In this document: positions 23,221 through 32,398 of the stretch, piece by piece
How the letters are laid out: the number at the start of each line of letters is the position of its first letter
Position numbering within the stretch: the stretch's first letter is position 1
Source: an uncultured Methanoregula sp.
Lineage (GTDB): Archaea; Halobacteriota; Methanomicrobia; Methanomicrobiales; Methanospirillaceae
Length of the DNA stretch: 64,000 nt
Assembly: GCF_963677065.1 (NCBI RefSeq)
Contig: NZ_OY781872.1
Coordinates: 305,419-369,418, forward strand
Direction of reading: 5' to 3'
Made by a program: the position numbers and the translations under genes
The notes under the pieces: generated by a model
Database searches by the model: none
Told to the model about the DNA's origin: nothing
Seen by the model: only the letters and a program-made list of their open reading frames with translations

Positions 23221-23306
23221 AATTAAACTCCTTATGTAATTCTGCCGCCCCACTCATAAATGTTCGCGCTGCCCGGTCCCGAACCGGCCGGGGGATCGGA
23301 TCCCGG

Positions 23307-25163
23307 TTATGGTTTTTTTCCGGCAGTTACAGATTCGATCTCTTTTCTCAAGATCTCGCTGACCACTTTGCCGTCAACCGATCCCCGCACTTCGGCCATA
23401 ACAACGCCCATGAGGGGGCCGAGAGCGGCTTTTCCTTTCTCGGCAACAAAATCCGACCGGTCGGAAATGATCTTCCGGACAATGGTCTCGAGTTCGGCCC
23501 GGGAAACGGAAGGCCCGAGTTTTGCAAGCGCGGCGTCGACCGTGCTTCCTTCTGCAATGCTCCGGATAAGATCCGGCACTGCTTCTTTTGCTGCTTTGCC
23601 GGCTTCGATCGCGTGCCAGATTGCAAGATACGCATCGTCGGAAACCAGCCGGACCTCAACGCCTTCCCGCCGCAGCTCGGTTACCGTCGAGAGCAGGGTG
23701 AAGGCGGCAAGCTTCGGCTTGATCCCTTCTTTCTGCGCCCGGTCGAAAAGGGGAAGCTTCTCCGATCCTGCCAGTTGCAGTGCGTAATTCTTCTCGATCC
23801 CGTACTCGCGGGAGAAGCGTTCAGCCTTTGCCGTGAGCAGCTCCGGAACCGTAACCGCCGACCAGCGCTCGTCCCCGATGAGCACCGGTAGCACGTCCGT
23901 CTCCGGGTACATGCGGGCTGCACCCGGCAGGGGCCGCATGTACGCGGTGCTTCCGGTTTCGAGCATCTTTCTTGTCTCTTCCGGAACCGGTTTATCCGAG
24001 AGAGCAATGGCAGCCCGGGTGAGCACCTGGGAGATCGCACACGAGGCCTGCTTCTCGTTTGCGCCGGCAACGAGGATGACACAATCTGCATCCCCGGCGT
24101 TCATATGGGTTCGCAGCATGGCAACTTCTTCAGCAGTGACGCCATAGGCCGGCAGCTCGTCAGTGTGGAAGATGCCCCCAACCCCGCACTTCTTGGCATA
24201 ATCGGACATCTCGCTCCCGAGCCTGCGCTCGGGCTGGATCTCCCGGCCGACTAGACCGGCAAACCCTTTGAGAACGACGGCATGGATCTTCTTTGCCTTT
24301 TTCAGGACCGCAGATTTGGTCTCCTTGAAAAGAGAGGTGATGTCCTGGCCGGACGCACCGGTGACAGTTGCGCCCCGGGCCCGGAGCTCGTCGCGGACAG
24401 CGAGAAGGTTCTGCTGCCGCTGTACTTCGCGCCTGACCACTTCTGCAATGAGATCGAGTTCCTGCACGCCTTTTATCTCGACCCGGGCGCCCGAGGCAAT
24501 CGAGATATTGACATCCTGCCGGATCGTCCCGATCCCGCGCTTGACTTTCCCGGTGGAGCGGAGCACCATGCCAATATATTCTGCAACAGACTGGACCTCT
24601 TCGGGAGTGTGCATGCAGGGCGAGGTGGTGATCTCGACAAGCGGGATCCCGAGCCGGTCAAGGCTGAAGACCTCGTCTTTCACCCGCTGTGCCGCCTCTT
24701 CCTCAAGGCAGATGGTCTCGATCTCCCCGCCGTTGGGCAGTCTGCCGTTGAAGGCAACGAGCGCAGTCCTCTGGAACCCGCTTGTGTTCGAGCCATCGAT
24801 GACAAGCTTGCGCATGGTGTGCAGCTGCGGGACCGGTGTCATCGAGAACATCTTTGCAATCGTGAGGCAGACATCAAGTGCCTCGTTGTTCAGGGGAGCC
24901 GGCGGCTCCTCGTCGTTCTCAACAAGGCAGGTCGTGTCGTAGGTGTAATACAGGAATTTCCGATGGTTCTTCATCTCTTCCTTTGCAGCCCGGTCGATCT
25001 CCCCCATCTCGCTGACCGTTGCCCGGAGGTACCGGAAGAATTCCCCGTCATGCTCCTGCACTTCCCGAAGGGTTGTCGGGCAGTTGCAGAAAAGTTTCCT
25101 CTGCGTATCCAGCTGCTGGTGGATCTCGATGCCGGCCACGAGGCCGAGCGCCTTATAATCCAT
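23307..25163 (-). CDS. gatE: Glutamyl-tRNA(Gln) amidotransferase subunit E
   Basis: tRNA-binding and kinase subunit of the archaeal GatDE complex, which turns Glu-tRNA-Gln into Gln-tRNA-Gln. The 618-residue protein starts with GLVAGIEIHQQLDTQRKLFCNCP, the cradle domain of the GatB/GatE family. It contains an AspRS-like insert (about residues 270-400), and a YqeY-like tail follows. It overlaps the end of gatD by 11 bases. The matching tRNA-Gln is at 16.5 kb. Confidence 0.95.
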   Translation of the reverse strand: MDYKALGLVAGIEIHQQLDTQRKLFCNCPTTLREVQEHDGEFFRYLRATVSEMGEIDRAAKEEMKNHRKFLYYTYDTTCLVENDEEPPAPLNNEALDVCLTIAKMFSMTPVPQLHTMRKLVIDGSNTSGFQRTALVAFNGRLPNGGEIETICLEEEAAQRVKDEVFSLDRLGIPLVEITTSPCMHTPEEVQSVAEYIGMVLRSTGKVKRGIGTIRQDVNISIASGARVEIKGVQELDLIAEVVRREVQRQQNLLAVRDELRARGATVTGASGQDITSLFKETKSAVLKKAKKIHAVVLKGFAGLVGREIQPERRLGSEMSDYAKKCGVGGIFHTDELPAYGVTAEEVAMLRTHMNAGDADCVILVAGANEKQASCAISQVLTRAAIALSDKPVPEETRKMLETGSTAYMRPLPGAARMYPETDVLPVLIGDERWSAVTVPELLTAKAERFSREYGIEKNYALQLAGSEKLPLFDRAQKEGIKPKLAAFTLLSTVTELRREGVEVRLVSDDAYLAIWHAIEAGKAAKEAVPDLIRSIAEGSTVDAALAKLGPSVSRAELETIVRKIISDRSDFVAEKGKAALGPLMGVVMAEVRGSVDGKVVSEILRKEIESVTAGKKP

Positions 25164-26391
25164 GAGCGCTCCTCCGCGTGCATTCCCCTTTGAGATCTTC
25201 CTGCATCAGGACGGCTGCCTTCTTTTTGTCCTTCTCGTTTGCAAGCACCCACATCAGCTTGACAAGCGCCGCCTCGGGAAGCATGTCGCCACCTTCGATC
25301 ACTCCGGCGGCGAGCAGGTCGCGCCCGGTATCGTACACCCGGTCGCAGACCCGACCGTGCATGCACTGCGATGTCATAACAATGAGAGTGCCCGAATCGG
25401 CAAGGTGTTTCAGCTGCGGGATGAGCGCCGTGCTGGTATGCCCGAGGCCGGTCCCGGCAATGACGAGACCGGCATAACCTTCGCAGGCCTTCAGAAGTTC
25501 CGGTGCCATGCCCGGGTAGAACTGTACGAGGGCGCAGTGCGGCTCTATCTTGTCGCGGAGTACAAGTTTTCGCGCCCCGCGCCGGACTGCACCGGGCGTA
25601 AGGGTCACTTCGCGGGACGGGTAGGCAACCGTACCAATTGGATCCATGCCGAGACTTTGGAATGCATCGCGCCGGGAGGTGTGCATCTTGCGCACCCGGG
25701 TGCCCCGGTGGATGGCGCAGCAGTCATCGTTCGTGGTCGCATGCATAACGACTACAACCTCCCCGAGATCGCTCGTTGCCGCTGCCGCAGCGCAGGCCGC
25801 ATTCATGGCATTGTCGCTCGAAGGGCGGTCGGCCGAGCGCTGGGATCCGACAAAGACGATGGGGACAGGGGTGTCGATCATGAAACTGAGCGCTGCAGCG
25901 CTGTAGGCCATGGTGTCGGTGCCGTGGGTGACGATGATGCCCTGCGCACCGCCTTTGATCTCGTCAGCAACCGCCCGGGCCAGGTCCTGCCAGATGGCAG
26001 GAGTCATGTTCTCGGAGAGGATGGTTGCAAGGGGGACGGTACGGTAATTGGCGATCTCTGCAAGTTCGGGGATCGCGGTCAGGATGTCGCTTGCATCGAA
26101 CTGGCTCGTAACCGAGCCGGTCCGGTAATCGATCCTACTCGCGATCGTTCCGCCGGTGGAGACGATGGCCAGGTTCGGGAGACTCTTGTTCTGGGTCACG
26201 TCAGTTTTCTTTACCGCTGACGGAGGGCTCCGGGCAACAAGGGAGCAGGCAGCCGGGCTCACCCCGATATTGTAGCCGGAATCCAGCTTGACAACCGCCA
26301 TACCGTCCCGCCCGGTGATGTAAACGCCGTTCCTCTTCTTCCCGCCGTAATCGCAGTGGATGATATCTCCTGAAACAAATGTTGATGTTAT
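25153..26391 (-). CDS. gatD: Glutamyl-tRNA(Gln) amidotransferase subunit D, apparent ATA start
   Basis: Glutaminase subunit (L-asparaginase fold) that releases ammonia for GatE. STGGTIASR and THGTDTM carry the two catalytic Thr. The first in-frame ATG is at 26301, but typical GatD N-terminal sequence (SGDIIHCDYGGKKRNGVYI) lies upstream of it in the same frame without a stop. The only sensible start is an ATA at 26391, eight bases after AAGGAGG and overlapping the argH stop as ATAA. This gives 412 residues, the family length. If ATA is not used, the protein would lack its N-terminal domain. Confidence 0.88.
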   Translation of the reverse strand: MTSTFVSGDIIHCDYGGKKRNGVYITGRDGMAVVKLDSGYNIGVSPAACSLVARSPPSAVKKTDVTQNKSLPNLAIVSTGGTIASRIDYRTGSVTSQFDASDILTAIPELAEIANYRTVPLATILSENMTPAIWQDLARAVADEIKGGAQGIIVTHGTDTMAYSAAALSFMIDTPVPIVFVGSQRSADRPSSDNAMNAACAAAAATSDLGEVVVVMHATTNDDCCAIHRGTRVRKMHTSRRDAFQSLGMDPIGTVAYPSREVTLTPGAVRRGARKLVLRDKIEPHCALVQFYPGMAPELLKACEGYAGLVIAGTGLGHTSTALIPQLKHLADSGTLIVMTSQCMHGRVCDRVYDTGRDLLAAGVIEGGDMLPEAALVKLMWVLANEKDKKKAAVLMQEDLKGECTRRSAHGL

Positions 26392-27869
26392 GCTATCCGC
26401 CTCCTTGCTTTGGTGATGAGATTGTTCCTGGCTTTTTCCAGGTTTTCCAGTATTTTCCGGGTAAAGTGAGAGTCCGCTTTCAGCCGCTTCCTGCAGTTGG
26501 CAACAGCAGTTTTTGTTGCAGCGGGGGAGGGACCGCCGGGTGCGTTCCTTATCGAGACAGAATACGTCACATCGAGGGCATGATCAATCTCCTTCTGGGT
26601 GAGCCCTTTTTTCTTCAAGGAGATCCCCGGTCCGACCTCCTTTGCCGCTGCCTCAAGGGTCGCGAGCGTGAGATCGCCCTTCTGGACCGCTCTCCCGACA
26701 ATGTTGTGGGCGGTCCGGAACGGGATCTCGTAGGACCGCACAAGTGTATCGGCAAGCTCGGTGGCGGTCGAGAACCCTTTTCCGGCCTCCTCGCCCATCC
26801 GCTTCGTGTCGAACCGTGCGCTTGCAAGCATGCCTGCAAGGAGCCGCAGGCAGATCCTGGCGTCCTGCATCCCGCGCCAGATATTCGGGGTGAGCTCCTG
26901 GAGATCGCGGTTGTAACTCAGGGGAAGACCTTTGACGATCACGAGGGCTGCAGAGAATGCGCCGAAGACCGAGCCGGTCTTGGCCCGCAGGATCTCCGCG
27001 GTATCCGGGTTCTTCTTCTGGGGCATGATGGACGATGTGGAGCAGAACGCATCGTCAAGAGTGACGAATTTTGCAAACGAGGTGCTCCAGACAATCAGTT
27101 CCTCCGCGAGCCGGCTCGTGTTCGTCATGAGGATCGAGAGATCGGCAAGGGACTCAAGTGCAAAATCCCGGGTTGCAACAGCGTCCATGGTATTGGTCAC
27201 AAGGCCGTCGAAGCCGAGAAGGGATGACGTGTATTCCCGATCAATGGGGTAACCGGTGGACGCAAAAGCTGCCGCACCGAGGGGAGAGAGATTAACGCGG
27301 GCGTACGTGTCCCGCAGCCGGTCGAAGTCGCGGGAGAAGGCCTGCTCGTAGGCCAGGAGGTGATGGGAGAGCGTTGTCGGCTGGGCATACTGGAGATGGG
27401 TGAATCCCGGCATGACGGACCCGGTGTGCTCTTTTGCAAGGGTGACGAGAACTTCCCGGACCGCGAGGATCTCTTCCATCAGGCCGAGCAGTTCTTCGCG
27501 CAGGCGTATCCGGATGCAGGTAGCCACCTCGTCGTTGCGGGACCTGCCCATATGCATCCGGCCACCGGCTTCGGGACCGGCAGCTTCGATGATGAGCGCC
27601 TCGATCCCTGCGTGGACATCCTCGAAGCGTTCGTCGAACACTTCCTCAGGAATACCGCTGTCAACCAGTTCAAGAAGAGCAGGAACCAGCTGTTCCGTGA
27701 TCTCTTTTTCGATGATCTTCTGTTTGTCCAGCATCAGGACATGGGCAATATCCACGAGCAGATCTGCATCGGCGATCTGGCGGTCTGCCTGCATAGAGGA
27801 CAGAAAATGCATCATATCACCGGTCCGTTCACCGGACAGCCGCCCCCGTCTCACTACATCGGTTCGCAT
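26388..27869 (-). CDS. argH: Argininosuccinate lyase
   Basis: Splits argininosuccinate into arginine and fumarate. The 493-residue protein starts at the ATG at 27869, with GGGGTGA five bases upstream. MGRSRNDEVATCIR and the signature SSIMPQKKNPD, with the catalytic Ser, are present, as are THLQYAQPTTL residues. Its end overlaps gatD, an unusual link between arginine synthesis and tRNA-Gln formation. The regulator gene 44 bases upstream may be in the same transcript. Confidence 0.95.
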   Translation of the reverse strand: MRTDVVRRGRLSGERTGDMMHFLSSMQADRQIADADLLVDIAHVLMLDKQKIIEKEITEQLVPALLELVDSGIPEEVFDERFEDVHAGIEALIIEAAGPEAGGRMHMGRSRNDEVATCIRIRLREELLGLMEEILAVREVLVTLAKEHTGSVMPGFTHLQYAQPTTLSHHLLAYEQAFSRDFDRLRDTYARVNLSPLGAAAFASTGYPIDREYTSSLLGFDGLVTNTMDAVATRDFALESLADLSILMTNTSRLAEELIVWSTSFAKFVTLDDAFCSTSSIMPQKKNPDTAEILRAKTGSVFGAFSAALVIVKGLPLSYNRDLQELTPNIWRGMQDARICLRLLAGMLASARFDTKRMGEEAGKGFSTATELADTLVRSYEIPFRTAHNIVGRAVQKGDLTLATLEAAAKEVGPGISLKKKGLTQKEIDHALDVTYSVSIRNAPGGPSPAATKTAVANCRKRLKADSHFTRKILENLEKARNNLITKARRRIA

Positions 27870-27913
27870 CCGTTCACCCCTTGATTCCTGCGTAATTATT
27901 GGTCGTGAAATGA

Positions 27914-28447
27914 TTAAAGCCACGCCTTGCGTGCGGCCAGTTCAATCGCCCGCTGGACCGATTCCTTCGGGATGATCGTTGCCACCGGGATATGGACGAG
28001 CTGCTCGATCACGCTCGATACGATCGGGGCACATACGATTGCAACAGCGCCTTCGCGTTCCGCCCTGACCGCTGCAACGATCGCATCTTCCATGGTGTGG
28101 ACCGGGTATTCCCGGATTTTTACATGGCGTGAATCCACATCGGCGGTCCTCTCTTCAATGGTCTCAAGAACCGGCCTTGCCACGATGAGGCCGATGAATT
28201 CTCCCTCGCCCGTCCGGTAGAACTGCCGGATTGCATGAATAATTCCCCGCAGGGTGGATAGATTGGGGGACCGTTTCCCATGGAGGATCTTATAGAGCGA
28301 ACTCTGGGCTATCCCGCTCTTCTCCGACAATTCCCGAACACTGATCCGAAGATCCCGGTGAAGGAGATCATCCAGCGCCCTGACAAACTCCTCGTCCGAT
28401 ATGAGTGCGGCGCGCATGAGGCGGTCTATTGGGTCGATCTGTACCAT
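27914..28447 (-). CDS. HTH transcriptional regulator
   Basis: DNA-binding protein of 177 residues. ISVRELSEKSGIAQSSLYKILHGKRSPNLSTLRGI (about 35-70) is an XRE-type helix-turn-helix. The C-terminal half (VAIVCAPIVSSVIEQLVHIPVATIIPKESVQRAIELA) looks like a small ligand-sensing alpha/beta domain, akin to the PrpR N-terminal fold. It is divergent from an ABC importer, with direct repeats and palindromes between them, and precedes argH. It may control either or both. Confidence 0.8.
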   Translation of the reverse strand: MVQIDPIDRLMRAALISDEEFVRALDDLLHRDLRISVRELSEKSGIAQSSLYKILHGKRSPNLSTLRGIIHAIRQFYRTGEGEFIGLIVARPVLETIEERTADVDSRHVKIREYPVHTMEDAIVAAVRAEREGAVAIVCAPIVSSVIEQLVHIPVATIIPKESVQRAIELAARKAWL

Positions 28448-28469
28448 AATAGTTTCCCAATAGGGTTAA

Positions 28470-28535
28470 TTCTGGATAAAAATTTTCATTTTGTCCACCA
28501 TCGAGTACGTCGTTCTGGATAAATTGTGGACAATT
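28470..28535. promoter_or_regulatory. Candidate operator of the HTH regulator
   Basis: TTCTGGATAAA occurs twice in direct orientation (28470-28480 and 28513-28523). Each copy is followed by a GTGGACAA-type half site: TTGTCCAC at 28491-28498 and GTGGACAA at 28526-28533. The second lies in the palindrome AATTGT-GG-ACAATT (28522-28535). The cluster starts 22 bases upstream of the regulator start, in the divergent promoter region. Confidence 0.55.
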
Positions 28536-28579
28536 ATACCCGTTTTATTATCTTTTTGTCATAAAAATGGTAAAAAAAC

Positions 28580-28596
28580 CTATAAATGTATAAATA
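28580..28596 (+). promoter_or_regulatory. TATA region of the ABC importer operon
   Basis: CTATAAATGTATAAATA is a strong archaeal TATA-like stretch, about 50-65 bases upstream of the lipoprotein gene start and downstream of the candidate operator. Confidence 0.5.
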
Positions 28597-28647
28597 ATTT
28601 GTCTTAAACGCACACTTTTTTATGATTGCCAGAACAACACTCCCGGT

Positions 28648-29664
28648 ATGAAAATGATGAGAATGACGGCAATTGCCCTTATCGCCATTGCCCTGATACT
28701 GCTCACCGCCGGCTGCACCCAGCCCGCAGCAACTACCGGAACAACAACGTCGTCCGCAACGCCGGCTCCGGTAAAGGAACTCCGGATCGGGTACCAGCCC
28801 AGCACCCACCAGATGGCAGAGATCATCGCCATGGAGAAAGGATGGTGGCAGCAGGATCTTGCACCGCTCGGGGTCCAGAACGTCAGTGACAAGCTCTTCC
28901 CGACCGGTGCACCCGAGATGCAGGCCATGCTAGCCGGGGACATTGATGTTGCCTATGTTGGCGCGGCACCGGTCCTGAGCGCGGTCTCCACCGGGCTCGA
29001 TGCAAAGATCATAGCCGGTGTCAACACTCAAGGGTCCGATCTCGTGGTCCGGAACAATCTCGATTACAAGGGCCCGCAGAGCCTCAAAGGCTTAACGGTC
29101 GCAACCTTCCAGGCCGGCACCATCCAGGATACCGTCCTGCGCAACTGGCTCACCCAGAATAACATCACTCCCGACAAGGATGTCATCATCAAGGGAATGA
29201 ACGGTGGCGATGCGGTCACCGCACTGGCTGCCGGCAAGGTCGATGCGATCTTCCTGCCCACCCCGTCCCCGAGCACAGTTGTCAACCAGGGAAGCGGAAA
29301 GATCGTTGCCCACTCGGGTGAGATGTATCCCAACCACACCTGCTGCGTGCTCGTTGTCAGCGGCAAACTGATCCGGGAGCACCCGGAGATCGTTCGGCAG
29401 ATCATCAAAACAAATGACAAGGCCGTTTTATACAACCAGCAGAATCCCGAAGAGGCTGCACAAATCTATGCAACCAAGACCGGTGCGAAACTGGCAGATG
29501 TCACGGCATCCTTAAAGGAATGGGATGGCAACTGGGCATCGGATCCCAATGTCATCGTAGCGCCCGTGCTTGACTATGCAAAGATCCAGTACGATCTCGG
29601 TTACCTCAAGAAACCCTTAACCCAGGACCAGCTCTTCGATCTGAGCTTCTACAAACAGGGATAA
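28648..29664 (+). CDS. ABC importer substrate-binding lipoprotein (NitT/TauT, SsuA-like)
   Basis: Extracellular binding protein of 338 residues. The hydrophobic N-terminus ends in LLTAGC, a lipobox with Cys24, followed by a Thr/Ala-rich linker. LRIGYQPSTHQMAEIIAMEKGWW is the typical start of the NMT1/SsuA fold, and MQAMLAGDIDVAYVGAAPVLSA supports it. Relatives bind nitrate, taurine, sulfonates or pyrimidines; in a methanogen a sulfonate is plausible. Permease and ATPase genes follow, so the importer is complete. Confidence 0.9.
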   Translation: MKMMRMTAIALIAIALILLTAGCTQPAATTGTTTSSATPAPVKELRIGYQPSTHQMAEIIAMEKGWWQQDLAPLGVQNVSDKLFPTGAPEMQAMLAGDIDVAYVGAAPVLSAVSTGLDAKIIAGVNTQGSDLVVRNNLDYKGPQSLKGLTVATFQAGTIQDTVLRNWLTQNNITPDKDVIIKGMNGGDAVTALAAGKVDAIFLPTPSPSTVVNQGSGKIVAHSGEMYPNHTCCVLVVSGKLIREHPEIVRQIIKTNDKAVLYNQQNPEEAAQIYATKTGAKLADVTASLKEWDGNWASDPNVIVAPVLDYAKIQYDLGYLKKPLTQDQLFDLSFYKQG

Positions 29665-29765
29665 GGAATCCAACCAATCTTTTTTTCCCTTAACGTTCTT
29701 TAGTATATACAAACTCCCGGGATATCACAGGGTCAGACAACCCACCCGGGACAGGATCAGGATCC

Positions 29766-30551
29766 ATGAGAAATGCAAAAGAGAATCAGGCGAGCTGGCT
29801 GTATGGCGCATTTGCGCTCGTTCTTGCACTCGCCATGTGGCAGATTGTTGCCCAGTTCATCATCCGTTCCCCGTTCATCCTCCCCGCTCCGACCGATGTT
29901 GTCGCTGCTTTTGTCGGCCTGCTCAATCACGGCACAATCCTCCTCGACATCCAGGCAAGTCTTATCCACTTTGCAATCGGGCTCGGCCTGGCGCTCATCG
30001 TGGGTATTCCGCTGGGAATCGCGATGGGATGGTACCGCCGGTTCGATGCATTTATCGATCCTATCGTCGAACTGCTCCGTCCCATCCCTCCGCTCGCATG
30101 GATCCCGTTTGCGATCATCTGGTTTGGCCTGACAGCATTCTCGGGGGGGTTCATCATCTTCGTCGGGGCGGTCTTCCCGGTCATCATCAACACGTACAGC
30201 GGCCTGCGGGGCGTTCCCCGGATCTTTGTCGAGGCAGGAAAGATGCTCGGATGCACGAAAGACCGGGACCTGATACGGTATATTGCATTTCCAGCTGCGC
30301 TGCCCTCAATCGTTGCCGGCATCCGGATCGCCACCGGCGTTGGGTGGATGTGCCTTGTTGCTGCAGAACTCTTCGGGGTCTCGAACTACGGCCTTGGCCA
30401 GAAACTCTGGTGGTACTATAATCTCCACCAGATGGACAGTGTCGTTGTCTACATGATCATACTCGGCCTGATCGGCCTGGCTTTTGATATGGCATTCCGG
30501 TTTTGCATCGAGCGACTATTCCTGAAATGGCGGACCGGGGAGGTGGCATGA
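29766..30551 (+). CDS. ABC importer permease (NitT/TauT type)
   Basis: Membrane subunit of 261 residues with about six helices. The family coupling motif is seen as EAGKMLGCTKDRDLIRYIAFPAALPSIVAGIRIA (EAA loop). It works with the lipoprotein upstream and the ATPase just downstream, whose ATG comes two bases after this stop. Confidence 0.92.
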   Translation: MRNAKENQASWLYGAFALVLALAMWQIVAQFIIRSPFILPAPTDVVAAFVGLLNHGTILLDIQASLIHFAIGLGLALIVGIPLGIAMGWYRRFDAFIDPIVELLRPIPPLAWIPFAIIWFGLTAFSGGFIIFVGAVFPVIINTYSGLRGVPRIFVEAGKMLGCTKDRDLIRYIAFPAALPSIVAGIRIATGVGWMCLVAAELFGVSNYGLGQKLWWYYNLHQMDSVVVYMIILGLIGLAFDMAFRFCIERLFLKWRTGEVA

Positions 30552-30552
30552 T

Positions 30553-31314
30553 ATGGGCAATCTTGAGATCAGAAACCTGAACCAGTCCTTCCTGCGGGAG
30601 GACGGGAGCCGCCTTATTGTCCTGGACAACCTCAACTTCGAAGTAAAGGACAAGGAATTCATCTGTATCCTCGGCTCATCCGGCTGCGGAAAGACAACGC
30701 TGCTGCGCCTTATCGCCGGCCTTGACGAGGCGAAGGATGGGTCGATCATCATCGATGGCGAGGAGACAAAGGGCCAGAACCCGAAGGTGGGCATGGTCTT
30801 CCAGGAATATTCCCTCTTCCCGTGGAGAACGGTCATCGACAACATCGCATTCGGCCTCGAGATGAGAGGGGTGTCAAAGGAAGATCGGTATATGGTTGCC
30901 GAATGGTACCTCGATCTCGTCAACCTCGCGCAGTTCCGGGACAGTTACCCGTCAGAACTCTCCGGAGGGATGCGCCAGCGGGTGGCAGTTGCCCGGGCGC
31001 TCACGCTCGACCCGGTCCTGCTCCTCATGGACGAGCCGTTCGGAGCCCTCGATGCCCAGACGCGGAACAAGCTCCAGCAGGAGCTGCTCCAGATCTGGGA
31101 GAAGACAAAAAAGATGATAGTCTTCATCACGCACAGCGTGGATGAAGCGGTCTATCTGTCGGACCGGATTATTGTCATGACACCCCGCCCGGGCCGGATC
31201 TGCAAGATCTTCCCGGTGCCGCTGCCCCGGCCCCGGGACCGGACAAGCGTAGAGTTCGCGCAGGTCCGGCGCGATGTTCTCGATCTTATAAACCAGAACT
31301 GCTCTATCCAGTAA
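30553..31314 (+). CDS. ABC importer ATPase (NitT/TauT type)
   Basis: Cytoplasmic ATPase of 253 residues. Walker A GSSGCGKTT, Q-loop FQEYSLFPW, signature LSGGMRQRVAVARAL, Walker B LLLMDEPFGALDA and the His loop ITHSVDEAV are all intact. It energises the importer encoded upstream. The FPW after the Q-loop is typical of the SsuB/TauB group. Confidence 0.93.
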   Translation: MGNLEIRNLNQSFLREDGSRLIVLDNLNFEVKDKEFICILGSSGCGKTTLLRLIAGLDEAKDGSIIIDGEETKGQNPKVGMVFQEYSLFPWRTVIDNIAFGLEMRGVSKEDRYMVAEWYLDLVNLAQFRDSYPSELSGGMRQRVAVARALTLDPVLLLMDEPFGALDAQTRNKLQQELLQIWEKTKKMIVFITHSVDEAVYLSDRIIVMTPRPGRICKIFPVPLPRPRDRTSVEFAQVRRDVLDLINQNCSIQ

Positions 31315-31435
31315 GGTTTAATATGCCTCATATCCATTTTATACAAGCAGTTTGTGAAGCGTACCGGCATTGATATCAGATAAGTTCCCGATATTATTGC
31401 CCGCTTTTAGCAATATTTCACAGGAGTAGGACGCG

Positions 31436-32173
31436 ATGGTTAGAAAACCGGCAAAGATGTACAGGAACATTTCCAAGAAAGCCTATACAAGACGTAAATA
31501 TATGGGCGGTGTTCCCGGAAGCAAGATCGTGCAGTTCGAGATGGGCAACCTCTCACAGGAATTCCCCACCGAAGTTGACCTTATTGTCGAAGAAGCATGC
31601 CAGATCCGGCATTCCGCTCTTGAAGCAGCCCGCATCACCGCAAACCGCCGGCTGATGAAGGATGTCGGCAGGTCCAACTTCCACTTCAAGGTACGCGTCT
31701 TCCCCCACCATGTCCTGCGCGAGAACAAGCAGGCAACCGGTGCCGGTGCGGACCGTGTCTCGGAAGGTATGCGTCTTGCTTTTGGCAAGGCGGTCGGTAC
31801 CGCTGCCCGGGTCGAGCCCGGCCAGAAGCTCATGACGGTCTTCTCTACACCCCAGTACCTTGAGAAGATCAAGGATGCACTCCGGCACAGCGGCCACAAG
31901 CTCCCGACTCCCTCGCACCTGAAGGTGAGCGAGATCAAGGTCAGCGGCAGGATCATTGCAGCACCCAAGCTCGTTGGCGAGAAGGTTGTTGCAGCACCGG
32001 TCGCAACCGAAGAGGCAGCCGCAGCAGCCGAACCCGCAAAGGGTGCAGCACCTGCAGCAAAGGGCGGCAAGGATGCAAAGGCAGCAGCACCGGCAAAGGG
32101 TGGCAAGGATGCCGCACCTGCAAAGGCTGACGAGAAGAAAGGCGCAGCACCGGCAAAGGGCGGCAAAAAGTAA
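31436..32173 (+). CDS. rpl10e: Ribosomal protein L10e (uL16) with an Ala/Lys/Gly tail
   Basis: Large-subunit ribosomal protein. The first 180 of 245 residues match archaeal L10e ([43 protein letters not shown]). Archaeal L10e is normally about 170-180 residues; here a further 63 residues consist of near-repeats of [10 protein letters not shown]. The tail keeps the codon style of the gene and there is no frame break. GGAGTAGGA lies before the ATG. The TTTATAC at 31340-31346 could be part of the promoter. Confidence 0.95.
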   Translation: MVRKPAKMYRNISKKAYTRRKYMGGVPGSKIVQFEMGNLSQEFPTEVDLIVEEACQIRHSALEAARITANRRLMKDVGRSNFHFKVRVFPHHVLRENKQATGAGADRVSEGMRLAFGKAVGTAARVEPGQKLMTVFSTPQYLEKIKDALRHSGHKLPTPSHLKVSEIKVSGRIIAAPKLVGEKVVAAPVATEEAAAAAEPAKGAAPAAKGGKDAKAAAPAKGGKDAAPAKADEKKGAAPAKGGKK

Positions 32174-32174
32174 C

Positions 32175-32187
32175 TTTTTCTTTTTTT
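32175..32187 (+). terminator. T-rich terminator after L10e
   Basis: Two T-runs (five and seven T, split by one C) directly follow the L10e stop codon. Confidence 0.55.
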
Positions 32188-32398
32188 ACAACAATATTGT
32201 ATCAGTCGTGCTGGTTTATGTGCCAGCCCTGAAATGATAAAGCAAGTTTCATCCCCTATCCATTTTTCCATAAAACGGGCAGGAAGTCAACACACATTCC
32301 ATCGCATCATCGGGATAAAAACAGCCGGAAGACACTCCCACAGAAGAGATCATGGGAGTCACCGGGAAAGTAGGAATGTAAATGAGCGGAACTGAACA

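Noticed and set aside
24282..25193. 303-residue plus-strand frame opposite gatE
   Set aside because: Entirely antisense to gatE, whose motifs are clear.
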